Source: Desulfovibrio sp. DV (GTDB lineage Bacteria; Desulfobacterota; Desulfovibrionia; Desulfovibrionales; Desulfovibrionaceae). Taken from it: a stretch of 32,357 bases of DNA. The notes under the pieces were generated by a model. That model saw only the letters and a program-made list of their open reading frames with translations, was not told the origin of the DNA and did no database searches. A program made the position numbers and the translations under genes. The stretch lies in contig NZ_MLBG01000047.1 in assembly GCF_001936595.1 (NCBI RefSeq), positions 1 to 32,357 on the forward strand, in the 5' to 3' direction. This document shows positions 1-6,597 of this stretch, piece after piece (position 1 is the first letter of the stretch; each line of letters opens with the position of its first letter).

Positions 1-1
1 G

Positions 2-535
2 CTCTTTGGCGCCGAATACCGCACGGTTCGCACGGCCATTTCCAACAAGTCTTTCGCCCTTGGGGAATTTATCATCTCCATTCCGAAATTTTCCGGCTTT
101 GTCGTGGCCATCGCCACGGCTGTCGGCCTTGCCATCTTCATGCGCAAGACCAAGACCGGAAAAGCCCTACGCGCCACCAGCCTCGACCGCGAGGCAGCCA
201 ACCTCATGGGCATCAACCAGTACCGCGTCTACAACATCGCCTTTGGCCTGGGCACGGCCATTGCCGGCATCGCCGGCTGCGTGCTCATTCCCTTTTACTA
301 CGTCTATCCGTCGGTGGGCGTGGTCTTTGACATCCGGGCCTTTATCATCGTGGTGCTCGGCGGCCTTGGCAGTATCCCCGGGGCGATTCTCGGCGGGCTG
401 GTCATCGGCCTCATCGAATCCGTTTTCTCGCAGTTTATGGCCTCGACCTGGACGGAAGCCATCATCTACGCCATTTTTCTGATCATTCTCTTTGTCAAAC
501 CATCGGGCTTCTTCGGCCACAAACAGGACTGGTAG
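2..535 (+). CDS. livH: Branched-chain amino-acid ABC transporter permease LivH (5' truncated)
   Basis: One of the two integral-membrane subunits of a LivHMGF-type (hydrophobic amino-acid uptake) importer in the inner membrane. The reading frame is open from base 2, so the N-terminal part lies outside the window; 177 codons remain. Visible are hydrophobic segments (for example FSGFVVAIATAVGLAIF and RAFIIVVLGGLG) and the cytoplasmic loop TGKALRATSLDREAANLMGI that contacts the ATPases in this family. It ends at a TAG that overlaps the ribosome-binding site of livM, so it heads a tightly coupled operon livH-livM-livG-livF. A periplasmic binding protein (LivK) is not in the window and may lie upstream. 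Family assignment is firm; the true substrate could be another hydrophobic amino or organic acid. Confidence 0.93.
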   Translation, partial: LFGAEYRTVRTAISNKSFALGEFIISIPKFSGFVVAIATAVGLAIFMRKTKTGKALRATSLDREAANLMGINQYRVYNIAFGLGTAIAGIAGCVLIPFYYVYPSVGVVFDIRAFIIVVLGGLGSIPGAILGGLVIGLIESVFSQFMASTWTEAIIYAIFLIILFVKPSGFFGHKQDW

Positions 536-545
536 GAGACGCGCT

Positions 546-1550
546 GTGAGCCGAAAACAACTCGACCGAACGCTCCTTGTGTTGGCGGCCCTGGTCGCCT
601 TTGCCCTGCCCCTGGTGGTGACTTCCCCCACCTATCTGCAAATCCTCATCCTGCTCTTTTTCTATGCCTACCTGACCACGTCCTGGAATCTGGTCGGCGG
701 CTTTGCCGGCGTGTTGCCGCTCGGACATTCGGTCTTTGTCGGCATCGGGGCCTACACCTCGTCCATCCTCACCCTGCAATACGGCGTCTCGCCGTGGATC
801 GGCATGTTGGCCGGCGGGGTGCTGGCCGCCATCATCGGCATGGTCATCGGCCTGCCCACCTTCCGGATGCGCGGGGCCTATTTCTGCCTGTGCACCATCG
901 CCTTTGCCGAGGGCATCCGGGTCATGGTGGAAAATATCGACAACATCGGCCCCTTGCACATAAACGGTCCCCGGGGCCTGCTCATACCGCTCAAGGACCC
1001 GTCGTTCTGGAACTACCAGTTCATGTCCAAGTTGCCGTACTACTATATCATCCTGATCCTCCTCATTCTGGTCCTGGGACTGACCTGGTTCATCTCCCGC
1101 TCCAAGATCGGCTATTATCTGGCCGCCGGCGGCGAGGAACCCGAAGCGGCGGCGGCCCTTGGCATCAACGTGGCCAACTACAAGCTTTTTGCCATGGCCA
1201 TGTCCTGCTTTTTAACGGCCCTGGCCGGCACGTTTTACGCCCAGCTCATGCTGTACTTTTATCCCAAAGGACTCATGGGACTGGACCTCTCCTTTGAAAT
1301 CGCCTTTATCGCGCTCATTGGCGGACGCGGCACCATTGCCGGCCCGGTCATCGGCGCCTTGCTCCTGCGGCCGCTCAATGAATTCACCCGCATCTATTTA
1401 AGCGATATGCTGCCCGGCCTGCATCTGGTCATTTTCGGGCTCATCCTCATCCTGGTCATGCTCTACCTGCCAAAGGGTCTCACCGCGCCGTTGGCTGCCA
1501 TCTACGACCGGCTGGCCCGCAAAATCACCGTCCAGGGAGACGCAAAATGA
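546..1550 (+). CDS. livM: Branched-chain amino-acid ABC transporter permease LivM
   Basis: Second permease of the importer, 334 residues. The start is taken as GTG at 546 because AGGAG at 534-538 lies 7 bases before it; an upstream ATG at 492 would overlap livH and lacks such a site. The protein has about eight to ten hydrophobic segments, starting with LVLAALVAFALPLVV, and the family's central region with the motif WNLVGGFAGVLPLGHSVFVG. A loop near GEEPEAAAALGINVANYK corresponds to the ATPase-coupling loop. Its stop overlaps the livG start by four bases (ATGA), implying translational coupling. LivM and LivH would form the heterodimeric membrane channel energised by LivG and LivF. Confidence 0.94.
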   Translation: MSRKQLDRTLLVLAALVAFALPLVVTSPTYLQILILLFFYAYLTTSWNLVGGFAGVLPLGHSVFVGIGAYTSSILTLQYGVSPWIGMLAGGVLAAIIGMVIGLPTFRMRGAYFCLCTIAFAEGIRVMVENIDNIGPLHINGPRGLLIPLKDPSFWNYQFMSKLPYYYIILILLILVLGLTWFISRSKIGYYLAAGGEEPEAAAALGINVANYKLFAMAMSCFLTALAGTFYAQLMLYFYPKGLMGLDLSFEIAFIALIGGRGTIAGPVIGALLLRPLNEFTRIYLSDMLPGLHLVIFGLILILVMLYLPKGLTAPLAAIYDRLARKITVQGDAK

Positions 1551-2275
1551 GCAATATCCTGGAAATAACCAACCTCACCAAACACTTCGGGGGCCTAACC
1601 GCCGTCAGCTCCCTGGATCTCCATATCGCCAAAGGCGAGATCCTGGCGCTCATTGGCCCCAACGGCGCGGGCAAATCCACGGTGTTTAACCTCGTGGCCG
1701 GGGTCTTTGCCCCCTCAGAGGGGACCATCAAGTTTAACGGCCACACCATCCAGGGCCAAAAACCCTGGGATCTGTGCCGGCTGGGACTGGCCCGCACCTT
1801 TCAGATCGTCAAACCCTTTGCCGCCAAGACGGTCCTGTATAATGTCATGGTCGGGGCCTTTTTGCGCACCAATTCCACCCAAAAGGCCCGGGAAAAAGCC
1901 GACGAGGTCCTGGTTACCCTCCAACTCGACCACATGCGCGACATGCTGGCCGGCAACCTGACCATCGCCGACCGCAAGCGCCTGGAAATCGCCAAGGCCC
2001 TGGCCACCGATCCCGAGCTGCTGCTCCTTGACGAAGTCATGGCCGGCCTGCGGCCAACCGAGGTCGACGACATGATCGGCATTATCCGGGGCCTTCGGGA
2101 CCGGGGCGTGACCGTCTTTGTCATCGAGCACATCATGCGGGCCGTCATGGCCCTGTCCGACCGGGTGGTGGTCATCCAGTTCGGCCAAAAGATTGCCGAA
2201 GGCACGCCCGAGGCCGTCACCAAGGATGAAAACGTCATCAAGGCCTATCTGGGAGGCGAGTATGACGCTGCTTAG
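1547..2275 (+). CDS. livG: Branched-chain amino-acid ABC transporter ATPase LivG
   Basis: Cytoplasmic ATP-binding subunit, 242 residues, usual LivG length. Walker A is GPNGAGKST (about residues 37-45); the Q-loop region follows at LARTFQIVKPF; Walker B is ELLLLDEVMAGL, then the H-loop histidine in FVIEHIM. The ABC signature reads LTIADRKRLEIAKAL instead of the canonical LSGGQ. This degenerate form and the DEVMAGL Walker B extension are, as far as I know, typical of one LivG subgroup, so I do not take it as a sign of inactivity. The start overlaps the livM stop; the 3' end overlaps livF by 14 bases. It works as a heterodimer with LivF. Confidence 0.94.
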   Translation: MSNILEITNLTKHFGGLTAVSSLDLHIAKGEILALIGPNGAGKSTVFNLVAGVFAPSEGTIKFNGHTIQGQKPWDLCRLGLARTFQIVKPFAAKTVLYNVMVGAFLRTNSTQKAREKADEVLVTLQLDHMRDMLAGNLTIADRKRLEIAKALATDPELLLLDEVMAGLRPTEVDDMIGIIRGLRDRGVTVFVIEHIMRAVMALSDRVVVIQFGQKIAEGTPEAVTKDENVIKAYLGGEYDAA

Positions 2276-2972
2276 CGTGGAACACATCAACGTCGCCTAT
2301 GGCGATGTCCAGATCATCAACGACCTGTCGCTCACCGTCGAGGAAGGCGAAGTCGTCAGCATCATCGGCGGCAACGGGGCCGGGAAATCCACCCTGCTCA
2401 AAGCCATCTCCGGCCTGGTCCCCCCGACCTCGGGCGTCATCCGCTTTCGAAACGAGCCGGTCCAGGCCCTGCCCCCGGAAAAAATCGTCGAACGCGGCAT
2501 CATCCACGTGCCTGAGGGCCGGCGGCTTTTTTCGCTTATGACCGTGGCCGAAAACCTGGACATCGGGGCCTTTAACACCCGGGCCTACAAGGACCGCCAC
2601 AAGACCCTGCATCAGGTCTACGAACTGTTGCCGCGCCTGCTGGAGCGTCAGACCCAGCTGGCCATGACCCTGTCCGGCGGCGAGCAGCAGATGGTGGCCA
2701 TCGGCCGGGGGCTCATGGCCCTGCCCGGCCTTCTCATGCTCGACGAGCCGTCGCTGGGCCTGGCCCCCATCCTGGTCAAGTCCATCTTCGACACCCTGCG
2801 AAAAATCGCCGACACCGGCACCACGGTGCTGCTCGTCGAACAGGACGTCAACCATTCCCTGCGTCTGTCGGATCGGGGCTATGTCCTGGAGCACGGCCGG
2901 GTGGCCATGTCCGGCCAGGCCTTGGATCTGCTCGAAAACCCCCACGTCAAATCCGCCTATCTCGGCATATAG
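2262..2972 (+). CDS. livF: Branched-chain amino-acid ABC transporter ATPase LivF
   Basis: Second ATPase subunit, 236 residues. The start ATG at 2262 is preceded by GGGAGG (2251-2256) inside the end of livG and gives the standard N-terminus MTLLSVEHINVAYGD; the open frame runs further upstream but only as out-of-frame livG sequence. Walker A is GGNGAGKST, the signature LSGGEQQM is canonical, Walker B is LLMLDEPSLGLAP and the H-loop equivalent is LLVEQDV, all typical of LivF. Since the LivG signature is degenerate, the pair has one canonical and one variant composite ATP site. The next gene (AOR) begins 12 bases after the stop, so the importer and the oxidoreductase appear to share one transcript. 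Confidence 0.95.
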   Translation: MTLLSVEHINVAYGDVQIINDLSLTVEEGEVVSIIGGNGAGKSTLLKAISGLVPPTSGVIRFRNEPVQALPPEKIVERGIIHVPEGRRLFSLMTVAENLDIGAFNTRAYKDRHKTLHQVYELLPRLLERQTQLAMTLSGGEQQMVAIGRGLMALPGLLMLDEPSLGLAPILVKSIFDTLRKIADTGTTVLLVEQDVNHSLRLSDRGYVLEHGRVAMSGQALDLLENPHVKSAYLGI

Positions 2973-2984
2973 AAAGGGAAAGCC

Positions 2985-4772
2985 ATGCACGGCTTTTACG
3001 GACGCATCCTGACTGTCGATCTGACCCGGCAAAGCTTCGCCATCGAAGCCACAGACCCGGCCCACCTCGACGCCTACCTCGGCGGCAAGGGGCTGGCCAC
3101 GCGCCTGCTGCTTGATCGCAATCCGGCCGGGGTCGATGCCCTGGCCCCGGAAAACAACTTGATCTTCGCCACCGGCCCCCTGTGCGGCGGCGCGGCCTGG
3201 GGAGCAAGCCGCTACGGGGTATTCACCAAATCGCCCCAGACCGGCTTTTACACCGAATCCTATTCCGGCGGCCGCACTCCGCAGGCCGTGGATGCCGCCG
3301 GCTTTGACGCCGTCATTCTCACCGGCGCGGCCAGCTCCCTCACCGGGCTGACCATCCACCCCGATGGCTGCACCTTCCACGACGCCACGACTCTGGCCGG
3401 CCTCGATGTCTATGAGGCCGACGACGCGGCCCGGGAGCGCTTTGTCCTGCCGCGCGATGACGCCAAACGCGTCGGCGCGGTGGTCATCGGCCCGGCCGGG
3501 GAAAACCTGTGCCGACTGGCCATGATCGCCAACGAGCGCTGGCGTTGCGCTGGCCGCACCGGCGTTGGCGCGGTCATGGGCTCCAAGCGGGTCAAGGCCA
3601 TCGTCTTCCAGGGGGACCGCAAACGCGCCCCGGCCGATGCTGCCGGTCTGGCCGCCTATGCCGCCGCCTTTGCCAAGCGCGGCGTGGAGAACAAAGGGGT
3701 CCAGGCCTACAAGGCCCTGGGCACCACCATGATGGTCGGCATCATGAACGCAGCCGGTGCCTTTCCGGCCAAATACTGGTCCCAGGGCAGTTGCGAGCAT
3801 TGGGAAAAAATCTCGGGCGAGCGGTTTCACAAGGAGCACGAGGTCAAGGCCCATGCCTGCGCCAAGTGCTTCATGTCCTGCGGCCGCATGGCCAAGCTTG
3901 CCTCGGGCCGCCACCAGGGCATGGTGCTCGAAGGCCCGGAATATGAGACCATCTATGCCTTCGGCGGCCTGTGCATGATCGAGGACATGGCCGAGATCGT
4001 CTATTTGAACGACCTGTGCGACCGGCTGGGCATCGACACCATCTCGGCCGGGAACCTCTGCGGCTTCGTCATCGAGGCGGTTGCCCTCGGGCGCGTCGAC
4101 TACCCCATCCGCTACAACGATCCCGACGGCGCAGCCCGGCTCATTGCCGACATCGCTGCCGGAACCGGCATCGGCGCGCTCCTTGGCCAGGGCATCAAGG
4201 TGGCGGCCAAGGCCTGGGGCCTGGAGGATCTGGCCATCCACGTCAAGGGTCTGGAGCCGGCCGGCTACGATCCCCGCACCCTCCAAGGCATGGGGCTGGC
4301 CTACGCCACTTCCGACCGGGGGGCCTGCCATTTGCGCACCACCTTTTACAAGCCCGAACTGGCCGGCATGATCCCGCCTGACCAGGTCGAAAACAAGGCG
4401 GCCCTGCTTATCGAATTCGAGGATCGCCTGACCATCTTCGATACGCTGATTCTGTGCCGGTTTTTCCGCGACCTCTACACCTGGGAGGAACTGGCGCAGG
4501 TCATTTCCCTGGCCACGGGCCTGGACGCATCGGAAGCCGCGCTTAAACGCCGGGCTGCGGCCATCGCCGACATGACCCGGACGTTTAATCTGCGCGAAGG
4601 CCTGACCCCGGCCGACGACCGCCTGCCGGCCCGGCTGCACCGCGAGGCTTTGCCAAGCGGCAAGCATCTGCCGGCTGCGTCCCTGGAAACCATGCTGGCC
4701 GACTATTACCGGCTGCGCTGCTGGTCGCCCGAGGGCGTCCCCGGCCCTGGCGCGCCAGACCCCGTCCTGTAA
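2985..4772 (+). CDS. aor: Aldehyde:ferredoxin oxidoreductase family protein (tungsto/molybdopterin enzyme)
   Basis: A 595-residue member of the AOR family, close to the 605 residues of the Pyrococcus furiosus enzyme. Characterised members bind a bis-molybdopterin tungsten (or molybdenum) site plus one [4Fe-4S] cluster and oxidise aldehydes to acids, reducing ferredoxin. Cluster ligands are visible as C292-x2-C295-x3-C299 (CAKCFMSC) and a lone C491 (LILCRFF), in the expected places. The N-terminal domain begins MHGFYGRILTVDLT and contains the cofactor-binding region around GGKGLATRLL and GASRYGVFTKSP. No signal peptide, so cytoplasmic. The ATG at 2985 follows an AAAGGGA site. It sits 12 bases after livF and 26 before the CBS/ACT gene. 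This suggests, but does not prove, a role with aldehydes from amino-acid breakdown. Substrate and metal are unknown. Confidence 0.93.
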   Translation: MHGFYGRILTVDLTRQSFAIEATDPAHLDAYLGGKGLATRLLLDRNPAGVDALAPENNLIFATGPLCGGAAWGASRYGVFTKSPQTGFYTESYSGGRTPQAVDAAGFDAVILTGAASSLTGLTIHPDGCTFHDATTLAGLDVYEADDAARERFVLPRDDAKRVGAVVIGPAGENLCRLAMIANERWRCAGRTGVGAVMGSKRVKAIVFQGDRKRAPADAAGLAAYAAAFAKRGVENKGVQAYKALGTTMMVGIMNAAGAFPAKYWSQGSCEHWEKISGERFHKEHEVKAHACAKCFMSCGRMAKLASGRHQGMVLEGPEYETIYAFGGLCMIEDMAEIVYLNDLCDRLGIDTISAGNLCGFVIEAVALGRVDYPIRYNDPDGAARLIADIAAGTGIGALLGQGIKVAAKAWGLEDLAIHVKGLEPAGYDPRTLQGMGLAYATSDRGACHLRTTFYKPELAGMIPPDQVENKAALLIEFEDRLTIFDTLILCRFFRDLYTWEELAQVISLATGLDASEAALKRRAAAIADMTRTFNLREGLTPADDRLPARLHREALPSGKHLPAASLETMLADYYRLRCWSPEGVPGPGAPDPVL

Positions 4773-4798
4773 ACCCACTTTTTCCCAAGGAGCAGCTC

Positions 4799-5455
4799 AT
4801 GCTTGTCGGCGATTGGATGTCCACCGATGTGGCCACGGTGACCGAGGACGTCTCCATGATCAAGGCCGGACGGATCATGCGCGACAAAAAGATCCGCCGC
4901 CTGCCCGTGGTGGACAAGGACGGCCGGCTTGTCGGCATCGTGTCCGAACGCGACCTCAAGGCCGCCTCGCCGTCCTCGGCCACCTCCCTGGACATGTACG
5001 AGATGACCTATCTGCTCTCGGAACTGAAGGTCAAAGGCATCATGACCCTGGAGCCGGTCTCCATCCGGTCGACGGACACCGTGGAGCGGGCGGCGCTGAT
5101 TATGCGCGACCGCAAGTTCGGCAGCCTGCCCGTGGTTGACGAAACAAACAAGGTGGTCGGCATCATCACCGACACCGACATCTTCCGGCTGTTCGTCTCC
5201 ATCACCGGCATCGACCAGGGCGGCATCCAGATCGGGCTTCGACTCGATATGTCCGAAGGCAGCCTCAAGCCCATACTCGACGAACTGCGCCGGTTCGAGG
5301 CCCGGATCATCAGCATCCTGTCGTCGTACGGCCGGGTGGCCCCGGACCAGCGGGAAGTGGCCGTCCGCATCCAGGGGCTGCCCGAGACCCGGGAGCGCGA
5401 ACTGCGCGCCGTACTTGAAAAAACCGGCCACGTCCTCTACTGGACCCGTGACTAG
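4799..5455 (+). CDS. CBS-CBS-ACT domain protein (AcuB-like regulator)
   Basis: A 218-residue soluble protein with two CBS motifs and a C-terminal ACT-like domain. CBS 1 covers about residues 1-60 (start MLVGDWMSTDVATVTED, then KIRRLPVVDKDGRLVGIVSERD). CBS 2 covers about 78-135 (VKGIMTLEPVSIRSTDTVE, then FGSLPVVDETNKVVGIITDTD). The last 80 residues, with GLRLDMSEGSLKPILDEL, resemble an ACT fold. CBS pairs usually bind adenine nucleotides and ACT domains often bind amino acids, so a sensor of energy state and amino acids is a reasonable inference. AAGGAG lies just before ATG 4799. It is the last gene of the liv-aor operon, before the hairpin at 5476-5518. AcuB itself is linked to acetoin use in Bacillus, but nothing here points to acetoin. 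Confidence 0.88.
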   Translation: MLVGDWMSTDVATVTEDVSMIKAGRIMRDKKIRRLPVVDKDGRLVGIVSERDLKAASPSSATSLDMYEMTYLLSELKVKGIMTLEPVSIRSTDTVERAALIMRDRKFGSLPVVDETNKVVGIITDTDIFRLFVSITGIDQGGIQIGLRLDMSEGSLKPILDELRRFEARIISILSSYGRVAPDQREVAVRIQGLPETRERELRAVLEKTGHVLYWTRD

Positions 5456-5475
5456 TCAAAGTTGTCCTCGCCTCG

Positions 5476-5522
5476 CCCCGGACGGCCCCATCCCCGCATC
5501 CTCCAAGGCCGTCCGGGGTTAT
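5476..5522 (+). terminator. Hairpin closing the liv-aor-CBS operon
   Basis: A perfect 12-bp inverted repeat, CCCCGGACGGCC (5476-5487) and GGCCGTCCGGGG (5507-5518), with a 19-base loop, starts 21 bases after the CBS/ACT stop. Only a weak T stretch (TTATT) follows, so it may be an inefficient intrinsic terminator or a 3'-end stabilising hairpin. Confidence 0.65.
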
Positions 5523-5593
5523 TGCCCACACCAGCCCTCCAATCCGGAATCGCCCCTTGACGCCGCAGCAGCCCTTTGCTTTTCTTAGGCCCC

Positions 5594-5905
5594 ATGACGC
5601 CTGCCGCCCAAATCCTGCCGCATCAGCCGGCCCTTAAGCTCAACAGCGCCCGTTTGCGCACCTGGGAAGCGCTTTTTACCGCCCCGGCCCGCCCGGACAT
5701 CCTGTGGGACGACGTGGCCTCGCTGATCCGCGCCCTGGGCGGACAGGAAATCCACCATCACCAGAAAACGGCCGGCTCCCGGGTGCGATTTCTGCTCGGC
5801 GGGGTGAAAGGGTTTTTCCACCGGCCCCATCCGGAAAAAGTGCTCGACAAAGGCTGCGCCGCCGATATCCGGGAATTTCTCATCCGCTCCGGCATGGCCG
5901 TCTAG
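5594..5905 (+). CDS. hicA: HicA-family toxin-like protein
   Basis: A 103-residue protein ending in a HicA-like double-stranded-RNA-binding fold region: GSRVRFLLGGVKGFFHRPHP followed by EKVLDKGCAADIREFLIRSG. HicA toxins are small mRNA interferases neutralised by HicB. This belongs to the longer HicA variant with an N-terminal extension (LRTWEALFTAPARPDILWDD) and an FHRPHPEK motif; the classical GSH catalytic histidine position reads GSR, as I recall for other members of this subgroup. I chose ATG 5594 over the in-frame codon at 5576 because it sits closer to the homologous N-terminus; neither has a strong ribosome-binding site. The HicB-like gene follows 15 bases later. Toxicity is untested. 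Confidence 0.82.
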   Translation: MTPAAQILPHQPALKLNSARLRTWEALFTAPARPDILWDDVASLIRALGGQEIHHHQKTAGSRVRFLLGGVKGFFHRPHPEKVLDKGCAADIREFLIRSGMAV

Positions 5906-5920
5906 AAGGACTGACCCGCC

Positions 5921-6139
5921 ATGGACACCCCTGTCTGTTACGCCACCTACAAGGGCTATTGCCTGCTTTGCACCGAGGAAGCCGACGGCGCCCTGCACGG
6001 ACGCGTCCACGGCATCCGGGACATCGTCACTTTCCACGGCGACAGCCCCGAGGCCCTGCAACGCGCCTTTGAAGAAGCCGTCGACGACTACCTGGCCGTC
6101 TGCGGCGATGCCTGCCTGCTCCCGGACCTGCCGGTCTGA
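5921..6139 (+). CDS. hicB: HicB-family antitoxin-like protein lacking the DNA-binding tail
   Basis: A 72-residue protein matching the N-terminal partial-RNase-H-like domain of HicB antitoxins: YKGYCLLCTEEADGALHGRV, then GIRDIVTFHGDSPEALQRAF and EEAVDDYLAVC. In HicB this domain binds HicA. Usual members of this type run to about 110 residues and carry a C-terminal ribbon-helix-helix DNA-binding segment after a linker resembling xPDKPxSG; here the protein stops at that linker (LLPDLPV, then TGA). I see no ribbon-helix-helix sequence in the 3' flank, which soon becomes REP-like repeat. AGAAGGA lies before ATG 5921, and hicA precedes it by 15 bases. It may still bind HicA but probably cannot autorepress the operon by itself. 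Confidence 0.82.
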   Translation: MDTPVCYATYKGYCLLCTEEADGALHGRVHGIRDIVTFHGDSPEALQRAFEEAVDDYLAVCGDACLLPDLPV

Positions 6140-6429
6140 ACTGACGAGTGGAAGAGGCGGCCGGGGGAGTGAGAGAACGAGGGGAATGCCTCCGGCGGCC
6201 AAAGGGACTGAGTCCCTTTGGAATCCCCTCCAAGGGGGAGTTTGCTTTGACTGGGGGCGTTGCCGAGCCGGTGAGCGGCCGTTGTACAGGAAAAGTGGCG
6301 AGGAGATCGTGCCCGTTGGTGCTTGGGCTTGACGGGAACCACCGTTGCTCCGCCGGCCAAAGGGCTGCCCCCTTTGGAATCCCGCCTGGAAGCTTCACCC
6401 GTAGCCTCCGCACAGGCCCTTGATCGCAA
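6140..6429. repeat. Gene-free stretch with two REP-like hairpin repeats
   Basis: No convincing gene lies between hicB and the promoter at 6430. The stretch contains two copies of an intergenic repeat found elsewhere in the window. Copy one (about 6184-6226) has a head reading GCCTCCGGCGGCC and a near-palindrome CCAAAGGGACT-G-AGTCCCTTTGG (6199-6221), followed by GAATCCC. Copy two (about 6319-6383) has a head with GTTGCTCCG and an 8-bp stem CCAAAGGG/CCCTTTGG (6357-6377), again followed by GAATCCC. A small hairpin CCCCT-CCA-AGGGG lies at 6225-6237. Related copies are at 11267-11340 and 18102-18268. Confidence 0.8.
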
Positions 6430-6458
6430 TTGACAATCATTTTCAATTTCACTATCAA
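6430..6458 (+). promoter_or_regulatory. Sigma70-type promoter overlapped by a Fur-box match
   Basis: TTGACA (6430-6435) is a perfect -35, followed after 17 bases by TATCAA (6453-6458), a 4/6 match to the -10. The bases 6431-6445, TGACAATCATTTTCA, match the 7-1-7 Fur consensus TGATAATnATTATCA at 12 of 14 positions and cover the -35 and spacer. The local AT-richness stands out from the GC-rich surroundings. The nearest downstream gene is the MoxR ATPase (GTG 6598), leaving a leader of about 130 bases. Iron-responsive repression of that operon is inferred from the sequence only. Confidence 0.68.
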
Positions 6459-6565
6459 CCACCCATCCCGGAGCGTTGCCGGACGGTGGCTATGCCCGGC
6501 GCGTCAGGCGGCGTGGAAGTCCGCGCCAGGCCGCTTTCCGCGCTCCTGCTCCAAAAACGGCGGCA

Positions 6566-6588
6566 CTCCGGGATATTTTCCCCGGAGG
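6566..6588 (+). promoter_or_regulatory. Hairpin sequestering the moxR ribosome-binding site
   Basis: CTCCGGG (6566-6572) pairs perfectly with CCCGGAG (6581-6587) around an 8-base AT-rich loop. The right arm contains most of GGAGG (6584-6588), the Shine-Dalgarno sequence 9 bases before the GTG at 6598. Translation initiation of the MoxR gene could therefore be limited by this structure. A chance stem in GC-rich DNA is possible. Confidence 0.5.
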
Positions 6589-6597
6589 CAACACCCC

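Noticed and set aside
2238-4778. 846-codon open frame on the minus strand
   Set aside because: It is the antisense shadow of livF and aor, caused by GC-rich third positions; its sequence has no domain and both real genes have strong motifs and ribosome-binding sites.
6430-6597. 56-codon N-terminal extension of the MoxR ATPase starting at 6430
   Set aside because: It would put coding sequence over the promoter/Fur box and the leader, has no protein-like character, and GTG 6598 has a good ribosome-binding site.
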